From assembly GCA_964498125.1 (NCBI GenBank), contig CAZCGE010000121.1, positions 1-64,000 of the forward strand: 64,000 bases of DNA, given 5' to 3'. The notes under the pieces are model-generated. The model was not told where the DNA came from, did not search any database, and was given only the letters and a program-made list of their open reading frames with translations. The translations under genes were made by a program, and so were the position numbers. The DNA comes from CAMDBL01 sp964498125. GTDB taxonomy: Bacteria > Pseudomonadota > Alphaproteobacteria > Rhizobiales > Hyphomicrobiaceae. Below, piece after piece: positions 8,722 to 18,464 of the stretch (its first letter is position 1; the number at the start of each line of letters is the position of its first letter).

Positions 8722-8886
8722 CTAATCGCGCCTGCGGCCGCGCCGCTTCGCCAACTCGCGATAGAGCGCTTCGGGGCTGACGCCGATCTGGTGGGCAACG
8801 AACTTCCGTTCGCCCTTCGATGGAGTGGCCTCGCCGTGCCACGCGGTCCAGGCGTCGAGCCGCGCCGCCACGTTTTTCATCGTCAT
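8722..8886 (-). pseudogene. Crp/Fnr-family regulator C-terminal remnant
   Basis: The 54-residue frame reads VAARLDAWTAWHGEATP and ends FVAHQIGVSPEALYRELAK, the C-terminal helix-turn-helix of Crp/Fnr-type regulators. Homologous-looking residues continue upstream through LHSRRLSIRFP before a stop codon. The cyclic-nucleotide-binding domain is absent, so only the DNA-binding end survives. Confidence 0.55.
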
Positions 8887-8973
8887 GATCGGGAATCGAA
8901 TAGACAGCCGCCGCGAGTGCAGTCGGCATCAGTCTGATGCCCCTCGCGCGCCAAGCCGAGGACAAGTCAAGTC

Positions 8974-9762
8974 ATGCCTCGTATCGCACTTCCATCGATC
9001 CTTGCTGCTATGCTTGCGGCTCTCGCTGGCGCCGCCTTGGCCCAGCACCCGGGCGGGGGCCACCCGGGCGCCGTCGACCACGGCCGGGCGGCCTAGGCGC
9101 ATCCGACTGGGCCCTTTCAGCTCGCAGTTCATGGTGCGTTCCGCCCCATGGTCCAGCAGCAGGACTATTCCGCCAAGGTGCAACTCAAGTCGGTGATGCA
9201 ATCTGGCGCGACCGAGACCGTCGGGGCTGCCGCTGGTCTGCGCGGCGAGATTACGTCGATTGATGGAAAGCTGTTGTTGACCTACGGCGGGCCATGCCCG
9301 TCGTGCGGGCACCCGGGCGAGGATCATGCGACACTCCTCGTTTCAGCCAAGGTGGTGGCGTGGCAGCCGCCTGTCGCATTGCCCTCCGATCTCGCCGGCG
9401 GCAATCTCGACGCATTCATCATCGAGCGGGCAAAGGCGGCCGGTATCGACGTTGGCAAGCCGTTCCCTGTTCGCATCGCGGGAACACTCGTCGATGTGAA
9501 AATGCACGTCATTCGGGCGGCCAATCCCGCCTTCAAGGGACACGGATCGGGCCATCCCATGACCGACCAGGTGGACATCGCTGCCGAGCGCCTCGAGGGT
9601 GAGGTCGTAGGCTTCTACGCTCCCGAACCGATGCAAGGCATCATCACCCACCCCGGCGAGCCCTTCCACTATCATTGGGTCGACACGGGACGCACGCGCA
9701 CCGCTCATCTCGACGCGTTCGCAATGGCGAAAGGTGCCGCACTTTCGTTGCCGATGCGATGA
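8974..9762 (+). pseudogene. Secreted acetolactate-decarboxylase-like protein, interrupted by TAG
   Basis: One frame encodes a signal peptide starting at 8974 (IALPSILAAMLAALAGAALA), an amber codon at 9094-9096, then in the same frame the domain from SAKVQLKSVMQSGATETVG to the stop at 9762. The C-terminal part resembles alpha-acetolactate decarboxylase, with segments FPVRIAGTLVDVKMHVI and VVGFYAPEPMQGI. It is histidine-rich (HYHWVD), as expected for a zinc site. A cytoplasmic form could start at 9148, but loss of the export signal makes function doubtful. The family call is moderate; a related cupin-like secreted protein is possible. Confidence 0.62.
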
Positions 9763-9815
9763 TCCAACAGGGCCGGATGCGAGCCGGCGCTTGGCGGAAG
9801 TTTCGTGGACATAAG

Positions 9816-12800
9816 TCAATCCGCGCGGGCCTGCGCCTCCTCGATCAGCGCGCAGACCAGTGCCGCGAGGTCCACGAGCCGGGTCGCCCGGACGTACCGC
9901 GCCATCGGCAGCTCGAGCCTGAGCGTCTGCTCGATGCGCAGGCGCAGTTCGAAGGAGGACAGCGAGTCGATCCCGGCGTCGGCGAGCGACACGTCGCCAG
10001 CGATATCGTCGACTCCGGCTCGAAGGACCTTCGCGGCCTCCTCCCGCACCCGAAGCAATGCCGCCGCTTGAAGCGCTTCGCCGTCGAGGCCTGCGAGCCC
10101 ATTAGACCTTGAACCAACAGCGTCTGCGGCACGCGACGCCAGACTTGCGGTTCGTGGCGATCGACCCAAAGTGGGATGGGTTGCGGCCAGTCGGCCCCAG
10201 TCTGCCGCTGCGAGCGTGGGCGTCGCGATGTCGCAATCGAGCACCTTGGCGAGGCCCGCGAGCGCCGCCGCGTTGTCGATGCCTATCCATCCGGCGCTGG
10301 CGAGATAGGTCTGCATTTGCGTGCTGCGAGCGACGTGCCCGCTCTCGACCAGCGCTCCCCAATTGATGCATTGGCCGGGAATTCCGCGGCTGCGCTGCCA
10401 ATGGGCGAGGCCTTCGAGGAAGGCGTTGGCTGCGGCATAGTTCGATTGTGCCGGCCATCCGACCACCTGGGCCAGCGATGAGAACGAGACGAAAAAGTCG
10501 AGCTTTGTTTTTGTCCGCTCGACAGCTCGGGTCAGATTGAGCGCGCCGTCGATCTTGGGCGCGAGCACGCGGCGGATCTGGTCTTCAGTCATGTCCGGCA
10601 GCAGCGCATCGTCGTAGACGACGGCGGCATGGATGACACCGCGCAATGGCTTGTCGGCTCTGGCCAGTTTCGCAATGGTCTCGTCGACGCGAGCTGCGTC
10701 GGTGACATCGAGCCGCATTTGCTCGATGTTGGCCGGACCCGGTGGATCGGATCTCGCATCGGCCGTACGCGAAGTGAGGATCACACGACCGGCGCCACGC
10801 GCCGCCAGCCACTCGCCGACGACGCGGCCGAAGCCCCTGGCGCCTCCGGTCACGAGATACGTGCCATTCGGATCGAGCGGCGCACCGCTTGCCTGGGCGC
10901 GTTCGACCAGCAGGCTTCCTTCTTCGAACTCTACAACGAACTTGCCGATGTGCCGGGCGCCGGCGAACAGGCCGAAAGCATCGCGCACCCGAGACGTGGA
11001 GAAAACCGTTGCCGGCAGCGGCTCGATCTGATGCGCGGCGAGCATCGAGACAACCTCGGCGAGCAGGCCGGCGGCTTGCAATGGTCGCTCCGCGATCAGC
11101 GCGGCGAGATCGATGACGTGGAACGAAACGTTGGAACGCATGCGTCGGAGCCCGAGCGCGTTGTCGTCGTAGACGTCGCGCTTGCCGAGCTCCAGGAACC
11201 GGCCATAGGGCGCGAGGCACGCGAGCCCCTGCTCGATGAAATGACCGCCGAGCGAATTGAGGACGACATCGACGCCCCGCCCGCCGGTCGCACGCATGAC
11301 ATCGTCGGCAAAGCCCAGACTGCGTGAATCGAACACATGCTCGATGCCGAGACGCGCCAGATGCGCGCGCTTTTCCGGGCTGCCCGCCGTGGCGATGATG
11401 CGCGCACCAGTATGTCGGGCCATCGCTATTGCCGCCAGACCGACGCCGCCCGTCGCACTGTGGATGAGGACCGAATCCTCGCGCTGCAGCCGAGCGATCT
11501 TGTTCAAGGCGTGGTGGGCCGTCAGGTAGGCCGACGGAAGCGTTGCAGCGTCGATATGCGAGAGGCCCGGTGGAGCGCGCTGCAGAGCGACTCTCGGCCA
11601 GATGACGCGCCGCTGCAGTGCGCCGCGTCCCATGCCGATCACGTGATCGCCGATGTCGAGATCGCGCACGTCGGCTCCGCGCCCGACGACGACGCCCGAT
11701 AGCTCGAGCCCCAGCGCCTCGACCGCCGGCGTCGGCTCGGCTCGCTCCGGCAGCAGTCCGGACACAGCCATGGCGTCGCGAAAATTGAGTCCGACCGCGC
11801 GCACCTCGACCGCGATATCGTCCGGCCGGAGCGGCGGCAGCGTCGCCTCTTGCCAAACGAGCCCCTCCGCGCCGGGCGGCCCGCGGTGGCGCAGTGCAAA
11901 GTTGCGGCTGCGAAGCTTCGAATGCGGGATCTGCGACGGCGCCAGGTCGCCGGCTGCGATTTCGGTCAGCCGTGCGGCGGTGATGCGCCCGGCGCGCAGG
12001 TGGATTTCGGACTCGCGCGTTCCGCCGGTCAGGAGGTCGAGCAGGCCGTCGTGGTCTCGCAGCGCGTGCTCGTCGAGGTCGATCAGCCGGAAGTCGACGC
12101 TTGGAACCTCCATGCCGATGGTGCGAACAAGGCCGAGAAGTGGCGACTGCGCAAGGCCGCTATTCGAGATGACATCGGCTTCGTCGTGTGCGCGTGCCTG
12201 GTGCGTCAGTACGCAGATGGATGGCAGTGGCGCATCGTCGGCGATCTGTGAGATTGCCTTTGCGAACGCAGTCGCGCGCATCACCTGGGTCATGGCTGCG
12301 TTGGCGATGTCCCGCTTGCACTTCACCGGTAAGGATAGTGGCACTGAATAGACGATCCCTGCCAACGGGGCGGCTGCCATGGTCCTGCGGATGGCATTCA
12401 CATAGGTGCTCGGATCAATGGATCGTGCTACAGCCATTTCCAGGAGCTCGGCGGGCAGGCCGCGCCGTTTCATGGCGGCGGCCAATGTCCGGGTTGTCGG
12501 ACAGTTCGCGCCCGCGAGCAGCAACCACGTGCCGCCCGGGATCTGGGCCACGGGGCTGGCTTCGACAGGCTCGAAAATCTCGCGATAGAAGCTTGGCGAT
12601 GCGGCGCTCCCGGCCCGCATCCGACTCGTGCGGCGCCGTCGTCGCGCCCTGAGCCCTGCGACGCGCACGGACGGCATCCCATCGGCACCCGCGATCGTGA
12701 CCGTGGCGACGATTTCGTCTCGCTCGAGCCGCGTGGCTATCCGCGCACTTGCTTCCCTGCCGATGGAGCTGGCGACGATGACGCGCGCAATCTCGAAGGG

Positions 12801-13115
12801 AACAAGGCCGGTTGCGCCGCCGTGCGCATCGCACGCGAGCATCAACTGCAGGGCAGAATCGACGGCTCTCGGGTCGAGCACAAATGGCGATGACCGAACG
12901 AGCGCAGGGTTTGACAAGACGATCTTCCCGACAGCCGCGCCATCGCAGACGGTAATGGATGTGAGTCCGCGGAACTGGCTGCCCCAGCCGTAGCCGTTGG
13001 CTTCGGCATCGCGATAGAAGGCGGCGACTTCGACCTCGTCAGCAGGGCCCGGCGCAGCGGCGCCGCCTGCGCTCAACTCGCCTTGAAACGGATTGATCCT
13101 TGCCCGGGCGCACAA
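9816..13115 (-). pseudogene. Type I polyketide synthase, 3' half (DH-ER-KR-ACP)
   Basis: The frame contains, in order, the C-terminal half of a dehydratase (catalytic Asp in DPRAVDSALQL), an enoylreductase (LIHSATGGVGLAAIAM), a ketoreductase (YLVTGGARGFG, then SNYAAANAFLE with the catalytic Tyr) and an acyl carrier protein with GIDSLSSFEL (phosphopantetheine Ser). It has no KS or AT and no proper start; only a TTG at 13115 next to the mobile-element junction. The missing 5' half lies at 36400-39468 on the same strand, and together they form one fully reducing module of about 2,100 residues. Expression of this half is unlikely. Confidence 0.85.
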
Positions 13116-14742
13116 CCGCGTTCGTTATAGTTCGGGGCACAGAGGTTCCGGGCGTGTTCCGCGCGGCGGCAAAAGCGAGGATCGACATCAGCTCGCCGCG
13201 TAGCGTCGCGTGCACCTCGCCACGTTTGGCGCCGGGCGTCAGCACGATGTCGCCAATCAATGATCGAATGGCTGTGGCTGCGTTCTGGTTCGTTTCCGGA
13301 TCGGCCAGCGCGTCGGTCAGCCGCTCGACCTTGCGGCGGTAGACCTCTGCGATGTTGGGATTGACGTCGAGCAGCTGGGGCTCGTCGACCGCCAAGCGAA
13401 CAGTGATTTCGGCCTTCTGCTGCTCCAGCTCGGTCATTCGCGCCTTCATCGTCGGCTGGTACATGCCGTCCTCGATCGCGGCTATGATGCTCGCGATGGC
13501 GCGCTCGACCTTGGCGAGCGCCGGCCGGTCGGCGCTGGTCTGCGCGCGGCGATCCTGATTCTGGCGGTTCAGCTCCTCGTGGTAGGCGCGCACCGCCTCA
13601 GCGACGGCGTCCGCCGAGACCAGCTTCTCGGTGAGTCCCGCCAGTGCACGCTGCTCGATCACCGGGCGCCGGATCGTCCGGTTGTTATCGCACGTGCCGC
13701 GCCGGTGGTGGTTCAGGCAGCCGTATCGATCTTGCAGGATAATTCCATAGCGCCCCTGGCACGTGCCGCACGTGAGCAGTCCGGACAGGAGAAAGGCCGG
13801 CCGGCGCGTTTCGTTGAAGCGCTTGGCGCGCGCCTCCCTGACGCCGTTCGTCGTTGCCGCAAATATCGTGGCCAGCTCCGCTTGTCGCGCGCGGACAGCC
13901 TGCCAAAGATCGTCATCGACAATGCGCAGCTCCGGCACCTTCGTCGTGATCCATTCGTCCAGAGGATTGGACCGAGACACGCGCTTGCCGGTGCTCGGGT
14001 CCTTCACGTACCGGAGCCGGTTCCAGATCAGGCGGCCGACATAGAGTTCGTTGTTGAGGATGCCCGTGCCACGGCTAACATGCCCTCGGATCGTCGTGTC
14101 GCCCCATGTGCGACCGAACGGGCCAGGGACACCCTCGTCATTCATTGCGACGGCTATGCGCCGTGGCGAAGCCCCGGCGGCAAACTCGCTGTAGATCCGC
14201 CGCACGATCCGAGCTTCGTCGTCATTGATGCGACGCTCGCCATAGATCGGCTCGCCCACGGCGTCCACACGCTTGACGACCGCGTAGCCGTAGCAGAGAC
14301 CACCGCCCGACTTGCCGGCCTCCACCCGACCGCGAAGGCCACGTCGCGTCTTGTCGGCGAGATCTTTCAGGAACAACGCATTCATCGTGCCTTTGAGCCC
14401 GACATGCAGGTGGCCGATCTCGCCTTCGGATAGCGTGATGATTTTGACGCCAGCGAACGCCATGCGCTTGAACACGCCGGCAACATCCTCCTGATCCCGG
14501 CTGATGCGGTCCAGCGCCTCGGCGAGCACAACCTCGAACCGGCCGCGTAAGGCATCACCCAGGAGTGCCTGGATGCCTGACCGGATAAGCGAGGCACCGG
14601 AGACCGCACGATCCTGGTAGCTGTCCACAATGGTCCAGCCCTGTCGCTCGGCATGTAACCGACACACCCGGAGTTGATCCTCGATGGAGGCCTCGCGCTG
14701 ATTGTCGGAAGAGTAGCGGGCATAGAGTGCAACGCGAGTCAT
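13039..14742 (-). CDS. Serine recombinase (large resolvase/integrase)
   Basis: This 567-residue protein has an N-terminal resolvase domain (YARYSSDNQREASIEDQL, catalytic Ser11), a recombinase domain (about 170-290), and a zinc-ribbon (LLTCGTCQGRYG with the second cysteines near GTCDNN). A C-terminal coiled coil follows, as in large serine integrases. It should catalyse integration and excision of the surrounding element. The last 25-30 residues read into PKS sequence, so the attachment site lies within or beside the 3' end of this gene. It forms a small leftward operon with the 14824 gene upstream. Confidence 0.9.
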   Translation of the reverse strand: MTRVALYARYSSDNQREASIEDQLRVCRLHAERQGWTIVDSYQDRAVSGASLIRSGIQALLGDALRGRFEVVLAEALDRISRDQEDVAGVFKRMAFAGVKIITLSEGEIGHLHVGLKGTMNALFLKDLADKTRRGLRGRVEAGKSGGGLCYGYAVVKRVDAVGEPIYGERRINDDEARIVRRIYSEFAAGASPRRIAVAMNDEGVPGPFGRTWGDTTIRGHVSRGTGILNNELYVGRLIWNRLRYVKDPSTGKRVSRSNPLDEWITTKVPELRIVDDDLWQAVRARQAELATIFAATTNGVREARAKRFNETRRPAFLLSGLLTCGTCQGRYGIILQDRYGCLNHHRRGTCDNNRTIRRPVIEQRALAGLTEKLVSADAVAEAVRAYHEELNRQNQDRRAQTSADRPALAKVERAIASIIAAIEDGMYQPTMKARMTELEQQKAEITVRLAVDEPQLLDVNPNIAEVYRRKVERLTDALADPETNQNAATAIRSLIGDIVLTPGAKRGEVHATLRGELMSILAFAAARNTPGTSVPRTITNAVVRPGKDQSVSRRVERRRRRCAGPC

Positions 14743-14823
14743 GGCGTTCTCCTCTCATGTGTCCTATCCGTCAGTTGCAACATCATAGCGCAGCTTGTGC
14801 GATTTCGAGACCATAGACGTGCG

Positions 14824-15030
14824 TCAGTCGTCTCGGGGTGTGTTGTCATTGGCTGCCTCCATTTCCTCGATCTGCTCGCGGGCGATCTGCCGGCCGAGAG
14901 CGCGAGCGACGACGAGGATGCGCGGATCGACGGTGGGTCGCTCGTCGGTGCCGTTGTCATTGGCAACTGACAGCGGTTGGCTTGCTGGAGCGGTAGCCGG
15001 ATCGGCGGAGTCGGTCTCGTCCTCGGGCAT
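14824..15030 (-). CDS. Small recombinase-associated protein, 68 aa
   Basis: The product is acidic at the N-terminus and then helical, with ILVVARALGRQIAREQIEEM and two ANDN motifs. Short proteins with an ARALGR.IARE helix commonly sit directly upstream of serine recombinases in Hyphomicrobiales elements. Function is unknown; a recombination directionality factor is one guess, without direct support. The start at 15030 was preferred over longer in-frame possibilities because upstream sequence looks non-coding and contains the TTTCGCGAAA motif. Confidence 0.6.
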   Translation of the reverse strand: MPEDETDSADPATAPASQPLSVANDNGTDERPTVDPRILVVARALGRQIAREQIEEMEAANDNTPRDD

Positions 15031-15719
15031 GTTTGCGTCCCAGGTGTTGCGGATGCCGACCAGCCAACCCGAGAAGTCACAGGCGAAAAACAGAGAACTT
15101 TTCGCGAAAGCGATCATGCCTTTTGTGGAAAGACAGTCGATGCGACTCGTTGATACGCATGAGATGGATTGCGTCGGCGGTCCTCGGACCCAGTTGCCCA
15201 CGGCGACTTCACCTTCAAGTGCAGAATGAGTTGAAGAATGCCTTGGGGCGGTCCCTCGCCGAAGGGGCGTGGGCCGCGCTCTATCACGCGGCAAGCGTCC
15301 CTGCAGAGCAGGGCCACTTTAGCTGACCGCGTGACCGAGCCCCGCTTGGCCGGAAGCCGCGGGTCTCGGCCCTCCCGGGTGACGATCGCTCCGCCTGACT
15401 GCGTGGCCGATGTCGGTCACCGATAAGGTCTAGAATCGCCGTCACGGAGTAACGCACTTGGCAACCATTTCGCAGTGGGCAATCGCAGTCAAGGCCTGAT
15501 CACATCGACTGTTCGAGCGAGACTAGCCCCTCGCTCGCGACTGAATGATTGGGCCAGATGCCAAGCGTCAGAACGACAGGCCGGCAGCCCTGGACCGATG
15601 TCGTTGGCTGCACCGCAGTCACTGCTTGACCCCCAAAACCCTTTTGGTCTGATTGGCAGCAAGGGCCTGATGCGGCCGCTTGGACCGGCGGCTGACTGGG
15701 CTCTACCGAGGCGCTCCGT
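15031..15719. other. Intergenic region upstream of recombinase operon
   Basis: No convincing gene was found. It contains the palindromic TTTCGCGAAA block shared with the tra operon upstream region, which is probably the promoter or control site for the leftward recombinase operon. The rest shows no recognisable repeats or RNA. Confidence 0.45.
15081..15110 (-). promoter_or_regulatory. Shared TTTCGCGAAA control block, copy 1
   Basis: An AGGCGAAA-rich stretch followed by CAGAGAACTT and the perfect palindrome TTTCGCGAAA (15100-15109). A closely similar block is at 22954-22983, also upstream of a leftward operon of the same element. It is probably an operator or part of the promoter used by both the recombinase and the mobilization genes. 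Confidence 0.45.
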
Positions 15720-16268
15720 TTACTGAGCGTGTTCGACGCGCTCAAGAAATCGAATGTAGTGCTCGGGAAGCCCGTGCGCCTTCGCGCCCTCGCGCAACAG
15801 TGTGATGTATCGCAGCGATGGGTTGCCGTCAGTGGCCTTGCCGGAAGCGATGTAGGTGACGGCCTTGATCGGGTGGCCGTTGATATCTTTCGCGTTGATC
15901 CAGGCGTGACGGTAGCGCCGACCCTCAGTCGCATCGAGATGCACCAAGCCTGCCTGTGTGATGCGATAGAGCGCCCCCCACACCTCCGCCGTAGGGTCAA
16001 CGCAGACATTGGCTGGTGCCGATTTCCCGATCGGACGGCCGTCAAGGTTGAAGCGAAGCCGATAGCCCTCGATGCGGCCGGCACGCCATTCGATCGGGCG
16101 CATGCCGCGACGCTCACGAAAGGCGCTGTCGTGCATGTTGGCACCGTAAGCGAAGTACCACACCTCGTCTGTTGGTTGGCCCGATAGCGGTTCGCCGCGC
16201 AACCAATAGTGGGCGCGCGATAAGTGCCAGGACTTGGCGAACCATTGACGCAACGGCAACCGTATCAT
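15720..16268 (-). CDS. Gamma-glutamylcyclotransferase-like (AIG2/GGCT fold) protein
   Basis: This 182-residue protein contains the GGCT-fold signature WYFAYGANMHDSAF at its N-terminal third. GRIEGYRLRFNLDG and the catalytic-region acid in LDATEGRRYRH follow. Members cyclise gamma-glutamyl amines or act on glutathione derivatives. The start at 16268 (MIRLPLRQ) has GAGCGAGGGAG upstream; a longer frame to 16331 is less likely. It is element cargo, read leftwards with the next gene upstream. Confidence 0.75.
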   Translation of the reverse strand: MIRLPLRQWFAKSWHLSRAHYWLRGEPLSGQPTDEVWYFAYGANMHDSAFRERRGMRPIEWRAGRIEGYRLRFNLDGRPIGKSAPANVCVDPTAEVWGALYRITQAGLVHLDATEGRRYRHAWINAKDINGHPIKAVTYIASGKATDGNPSLRYITLLREGAKAHGLPEHYIRFLERVEHAQ

Positions 16269-16318
16269 TGTGCATCTCCCTCGCTCCCGCAGAGAACCAT
16301 CACAAACGTTCGTCCGCC

Positions 16319-17410
16319 TCAGCCTCGACAATCGTCACCTCGGCCTGTGACCATTGCCATGCGGACGTCGGCAAGTCCGACTCCCTGGCGCCAGAGTGAA
16401 AACGCGCCAACACAAGCGACGCTCAACAGGTTGGCGGCCTCGACGATTAGCGCCATGGCGAGCGCCGGTTCCGCCGGCACGTCGAATAATCCGAGGACGA
16501 AAACGGCACCGATCACGAAACTGCCGGCCACGCGCGCGAAGTGGCCGAGGATCACGATAAAGCCGAGGAACACGAGCAGGAAGAGATACTGCGCGGGCTG
16601 CAGGGTAACACCGAGCGCCAGGCCCGCCCACAGGAAATTCGTCATCGCGAGCATCTTGATCAGCACGCTTGCGAGCACGACACCGACACCACGCCACACC
16701 TCGCGCGGCCAGGCAATGCCCTCCGCAAACGACGGCACGAGCTGCCGGAACAGCGGGGCGACACGGGCGGGCAGGCGTTCAGCCAATCGGACGAGACGAC
16801 CGTCTGATCTCAACGCGTCCCGCCGATAGGCCACGAGCGCGAATGCCAGTACGACGAACAAGACAAAGCTTCCCGTTCCGCCCCAGATCAGCCCGGCACG
16901 GATGCCGCCGGTCGGGTCCGCGAAAACCACCGACGCGAGTGCCACGGGAACAAGGCAGGCGAAGATCACCCCGTCAGTCAGGCGGTCGATCGCGACCGTG
17001 GGGAGCACCGAGGCGAGCTTCAGATTCTCGCGCCGCGCTACCAGCCAGGATCGGGCGACGGTACCGAAGCCGAACGGGACCAGTATCGCGAGAAGGTAGC
17101 CGGCCATGATCGCACCAAACAGGCGCGGGGTTCCGATGCCAGGTCGCAACGGATGGAGGAGTTGGCGCCATTTCCACGCGCGCACCAGTTGCTCGCCCAT
17201 GAGTGCGAGCGGCACCAGGGCCAGCAAGCGGACATCGGCGTTGGCAAGCACGGTGCGAAAGCGATCGAGGTCGAAGCGACCCAGCACCCAGGCTAATGCC
17301 CCGATGCCAATCAAAGCCCCGACCCAAGGCAACCAGCGCCGGCTCGCGGCACGGCGAATGTGCGTCAGAAACTGGAGTCGGTCCGGGACGGCTTCTTGGT
17401 CGTTTGGCAT
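16319..17410 (-). CDS. LPG synthase TM-region-like (UPF0104) membrane protein
   Basis: The product has 363 residues and about eight hydrophobic helices, beginning WVGALIGIGALAWVLGRFDL and containing PFGFGTVARSWLVARR, FIVILGHFARVAGSFVI and the C-terminal ALIVEAANLL pattern. This is the lysylphosphatidylglycerol-synthetase TM region / UPF0104 family. Members act as lipid flippases or accessory membrane proteins; no catalytic soluble domain is attached here. The start at 17410 gives a 12-base gap after merR and avoids overlap; the frame is open to 17497. Confidence 0.75.
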   Translation of the reverse strand: MPNDQEAVPDRLQFLTHIRRAASRRWLPWVGALIGIGALAWVLGRFDLDRFRTVLANADVRLLALVPLALMGEQLVRAWKWRQLLHPLRPGIGTPRLFGAIMAGYLLAILVPFGFGTVARSWLVARRENLKLASVLPTVAIDRLTDGVIFACLVPVALASVVFADPTGGIRAGLIWGGTGSFVLFVVLAFALVAYRRDALRSDGRLVRLAERLPARVAPLFRQLVPSFAEGIAWPREVWRGVGVVLASVLIKMLAMTNFLWAGLALGVTLQPAQYLFLLVFLGFIVILGHFARVAGSFVIGAVFVLGLFDVPAEPALAMALIVEAANLLSVACVGAFSLWRQGVGLADVRMAMVTGRGDDCRG

Positions 17411-17421
17411 GTGACCGGATG

Positions 17422-17856
17422 TTATGGCTTGATCCATTTCGTCTCGGCACTCAGCGCTTCGATGATCGGACATGAGGCTTGATTGCCGGGTTGGCAAGCT
17501 CTCGCCATATCCTTGAGCGCGTGCTCGAGTCGCTTGAGGCTTGCGATCTTGCCGCGCACCGCAGCGAGGTGTTGGTGCGTGACGCCCTGGGCAGTGGCGC
17601 AGGTCATATCGCCCCGATCCGCGACTCCGAGGAGCGTCCGGATATCGTCGAGCGAGAACCCAAGCTCGCGGCTGCGCCGGATGAAGCTCAACCGCTGAAC
17701 ATGGCGGCCGTCGTAGGCACGATGCCGGCCCGCGGTGCGGGCGGGGGTGGGCAAGAGCTCGATACGCTCGTAGTAGCGGATGGTCTCAATGTTGACGCCG
17801 GTTCTTTCGGAAAGCTTCCCGATCAGCAGCGGCTCGGCTCGCGTTCTTGTGATCAT
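17422..17856 (-). CDS. merR: MerR-family regulator, mercury-type
   Basis: From the ATG at 17856 the protein is 144 residues. It has the MerR HTH (IGKLSERTGVNIETIRYYER), a dimerisation helix and cysteines at 86, 121 and 129. The 35-residue spacing of the first two and the ending CQPGNQASCP mirror the three Hg(II)-binding cysteines of Tn501 MerR, though the last interval is one residue shorter. An upstream ATG at 17880 would overlap the divergent promoter, so the shorter start is preferred. It should repress and activate the divergent mer-like operon to the right. Confidence 0.82.
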   Translation of the reverse strand: MITRTRAEPLLIGKLSERTGVNIETIRYYERIELLPTPARTAGRHRAYDGRHVQRLSFIRRSRELGFSLDDIRTLLGVADRGDMTCATAQGVTHQHLAAVRGKIASLKRLEHALKDMARACQPGNQASCPIIEALSAETKWIKP

Positions 17857-17874
17857 GATGAGAAATTTTTCGGC

Positions 17875-17905
17875 TTGCATCTGTAGCGACTACAGATCGT
17901 AGCGT
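17875..17905 (+). promoter_or_regulatory. MerR-type promoter with 19-bp spacer and dyad operator
   Basis: TTGCAT (-35) is followed by a 19-base spacer containing the perfect dyad CTGTAGCGACTACAG (17881-17895) and a weak -10 (TAGCGT). An overlong 19-bp spacer with the dyad between the boxes is the hallmark of promoters that MerR proteins untwist. It drives the rightward 17962-18739 genes. Confidence 0.7.
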
Positions 17906-17961
17906 ACTGTGGAGCCGCGTTCCATAGGCTCGTGCATGGGTTCCACACAAGGAGAAGACCA

Positions 17962-18045
17962 ATGATTGCTCGGTTGACGATCGCCGCTGCCATGCTGATG
18001 GCACTCGGCGCGACGGTGTACGCGGCCTGCCCGCTCTGTCCATGA
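17962..18045 (+). CDS. 27-aa exported peptide with CPLCP end
   Basis: A very short ORF directly behind the MerR-type promoter, with AAGGAGAAG seven to eight bases upstream of the ATG. It encodes a signal-peptide-like helix (LTIAAAMLMALGATVYA) ending in ACPLCP, so a CxxC motif would sit at the mature terminus. It could be a mini metal-binding peptide or a remnant of the merP-like gene that usually follows merT. The strong ribosome-binding site argues that it is translated. Confidence 0.55.
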   Translation: MIARLTIAAAMLMALGATVYAACPLCP

Positions 18046-18113
18046 ACGAGACTGCGCCCGGAGATCGACTTCGGGCGCAGTCCGGTTGGCTCAGACGTTC
18101 TTGGAGGGGTTCA

Positions 18114-18464
18114 ATGCTGACAAAAATTCTGGCGGGGGGTGGGCTGGCCGCTGCCTTGGCTGCCGCCACATGCTGCGTACTGCTGTTGTCTCTCGGCGCG
18201 ATCGGTGTCGGCGGGGCATGGGCGTCGACGTTCTCGCCCCTGGCACCCTACCAGACCGCCTTCCGCGTGTTGGCCGTCCTGTTGCTCGGAGCTGCCTTCT
18301 GGCTGGTCTACGGGCAACGAGCCAGTGCTGCCTCGGGGGCGGCCCAAGGGGCCGCGTGTCCGGTCGTTCCCTCGCAGGGGGTCACGAAGAGCGTCCTGTG
18401 GATTGGTGCTGCCGTAATGGGATTGGTCTTGAGCTACGGCTGGTGGGAGCGTTTTATCGCATGA
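18114..18464 (+). CDS. merT: Mercuric transport protein MerT
   Basis: From the ATG at 18114, which has GGAGGGG five bases upstream, the product is 116 residues, the same length as Tn501 MerT. It has three transmembrane helices, the vicinal cysteines in helix 1 (LAAATCCVLLLSLGAIGVGG), the GAW...L.PYQ motif and a single cysteine in the loop before helix 3 (GAACPVVP). It would carry Hg(II) across the inner membrane from the periplasm. No merA reductase or full merP is present, so this is a partial mercury operon. Confidence 0.85.
   Translation: MLTKILAGGGLAAALAAATCCVLLLSLGAIGVGGAWASTFSPLAPYQTAFRVLAVLLLGAAFWLVYGQRASAASGAAQGAACPVVPSQGVTKSVLWIGAAVMGLVLSYGWWERFIA

Noticed and set aside
9094..9096. 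TAG read as pyrrolysine or recoded
   Set aside because: No pyrrolysine machinery or recoding element is visible, and the codon lies in a non-conserved linker; a simple nonsense mutation is more likely.
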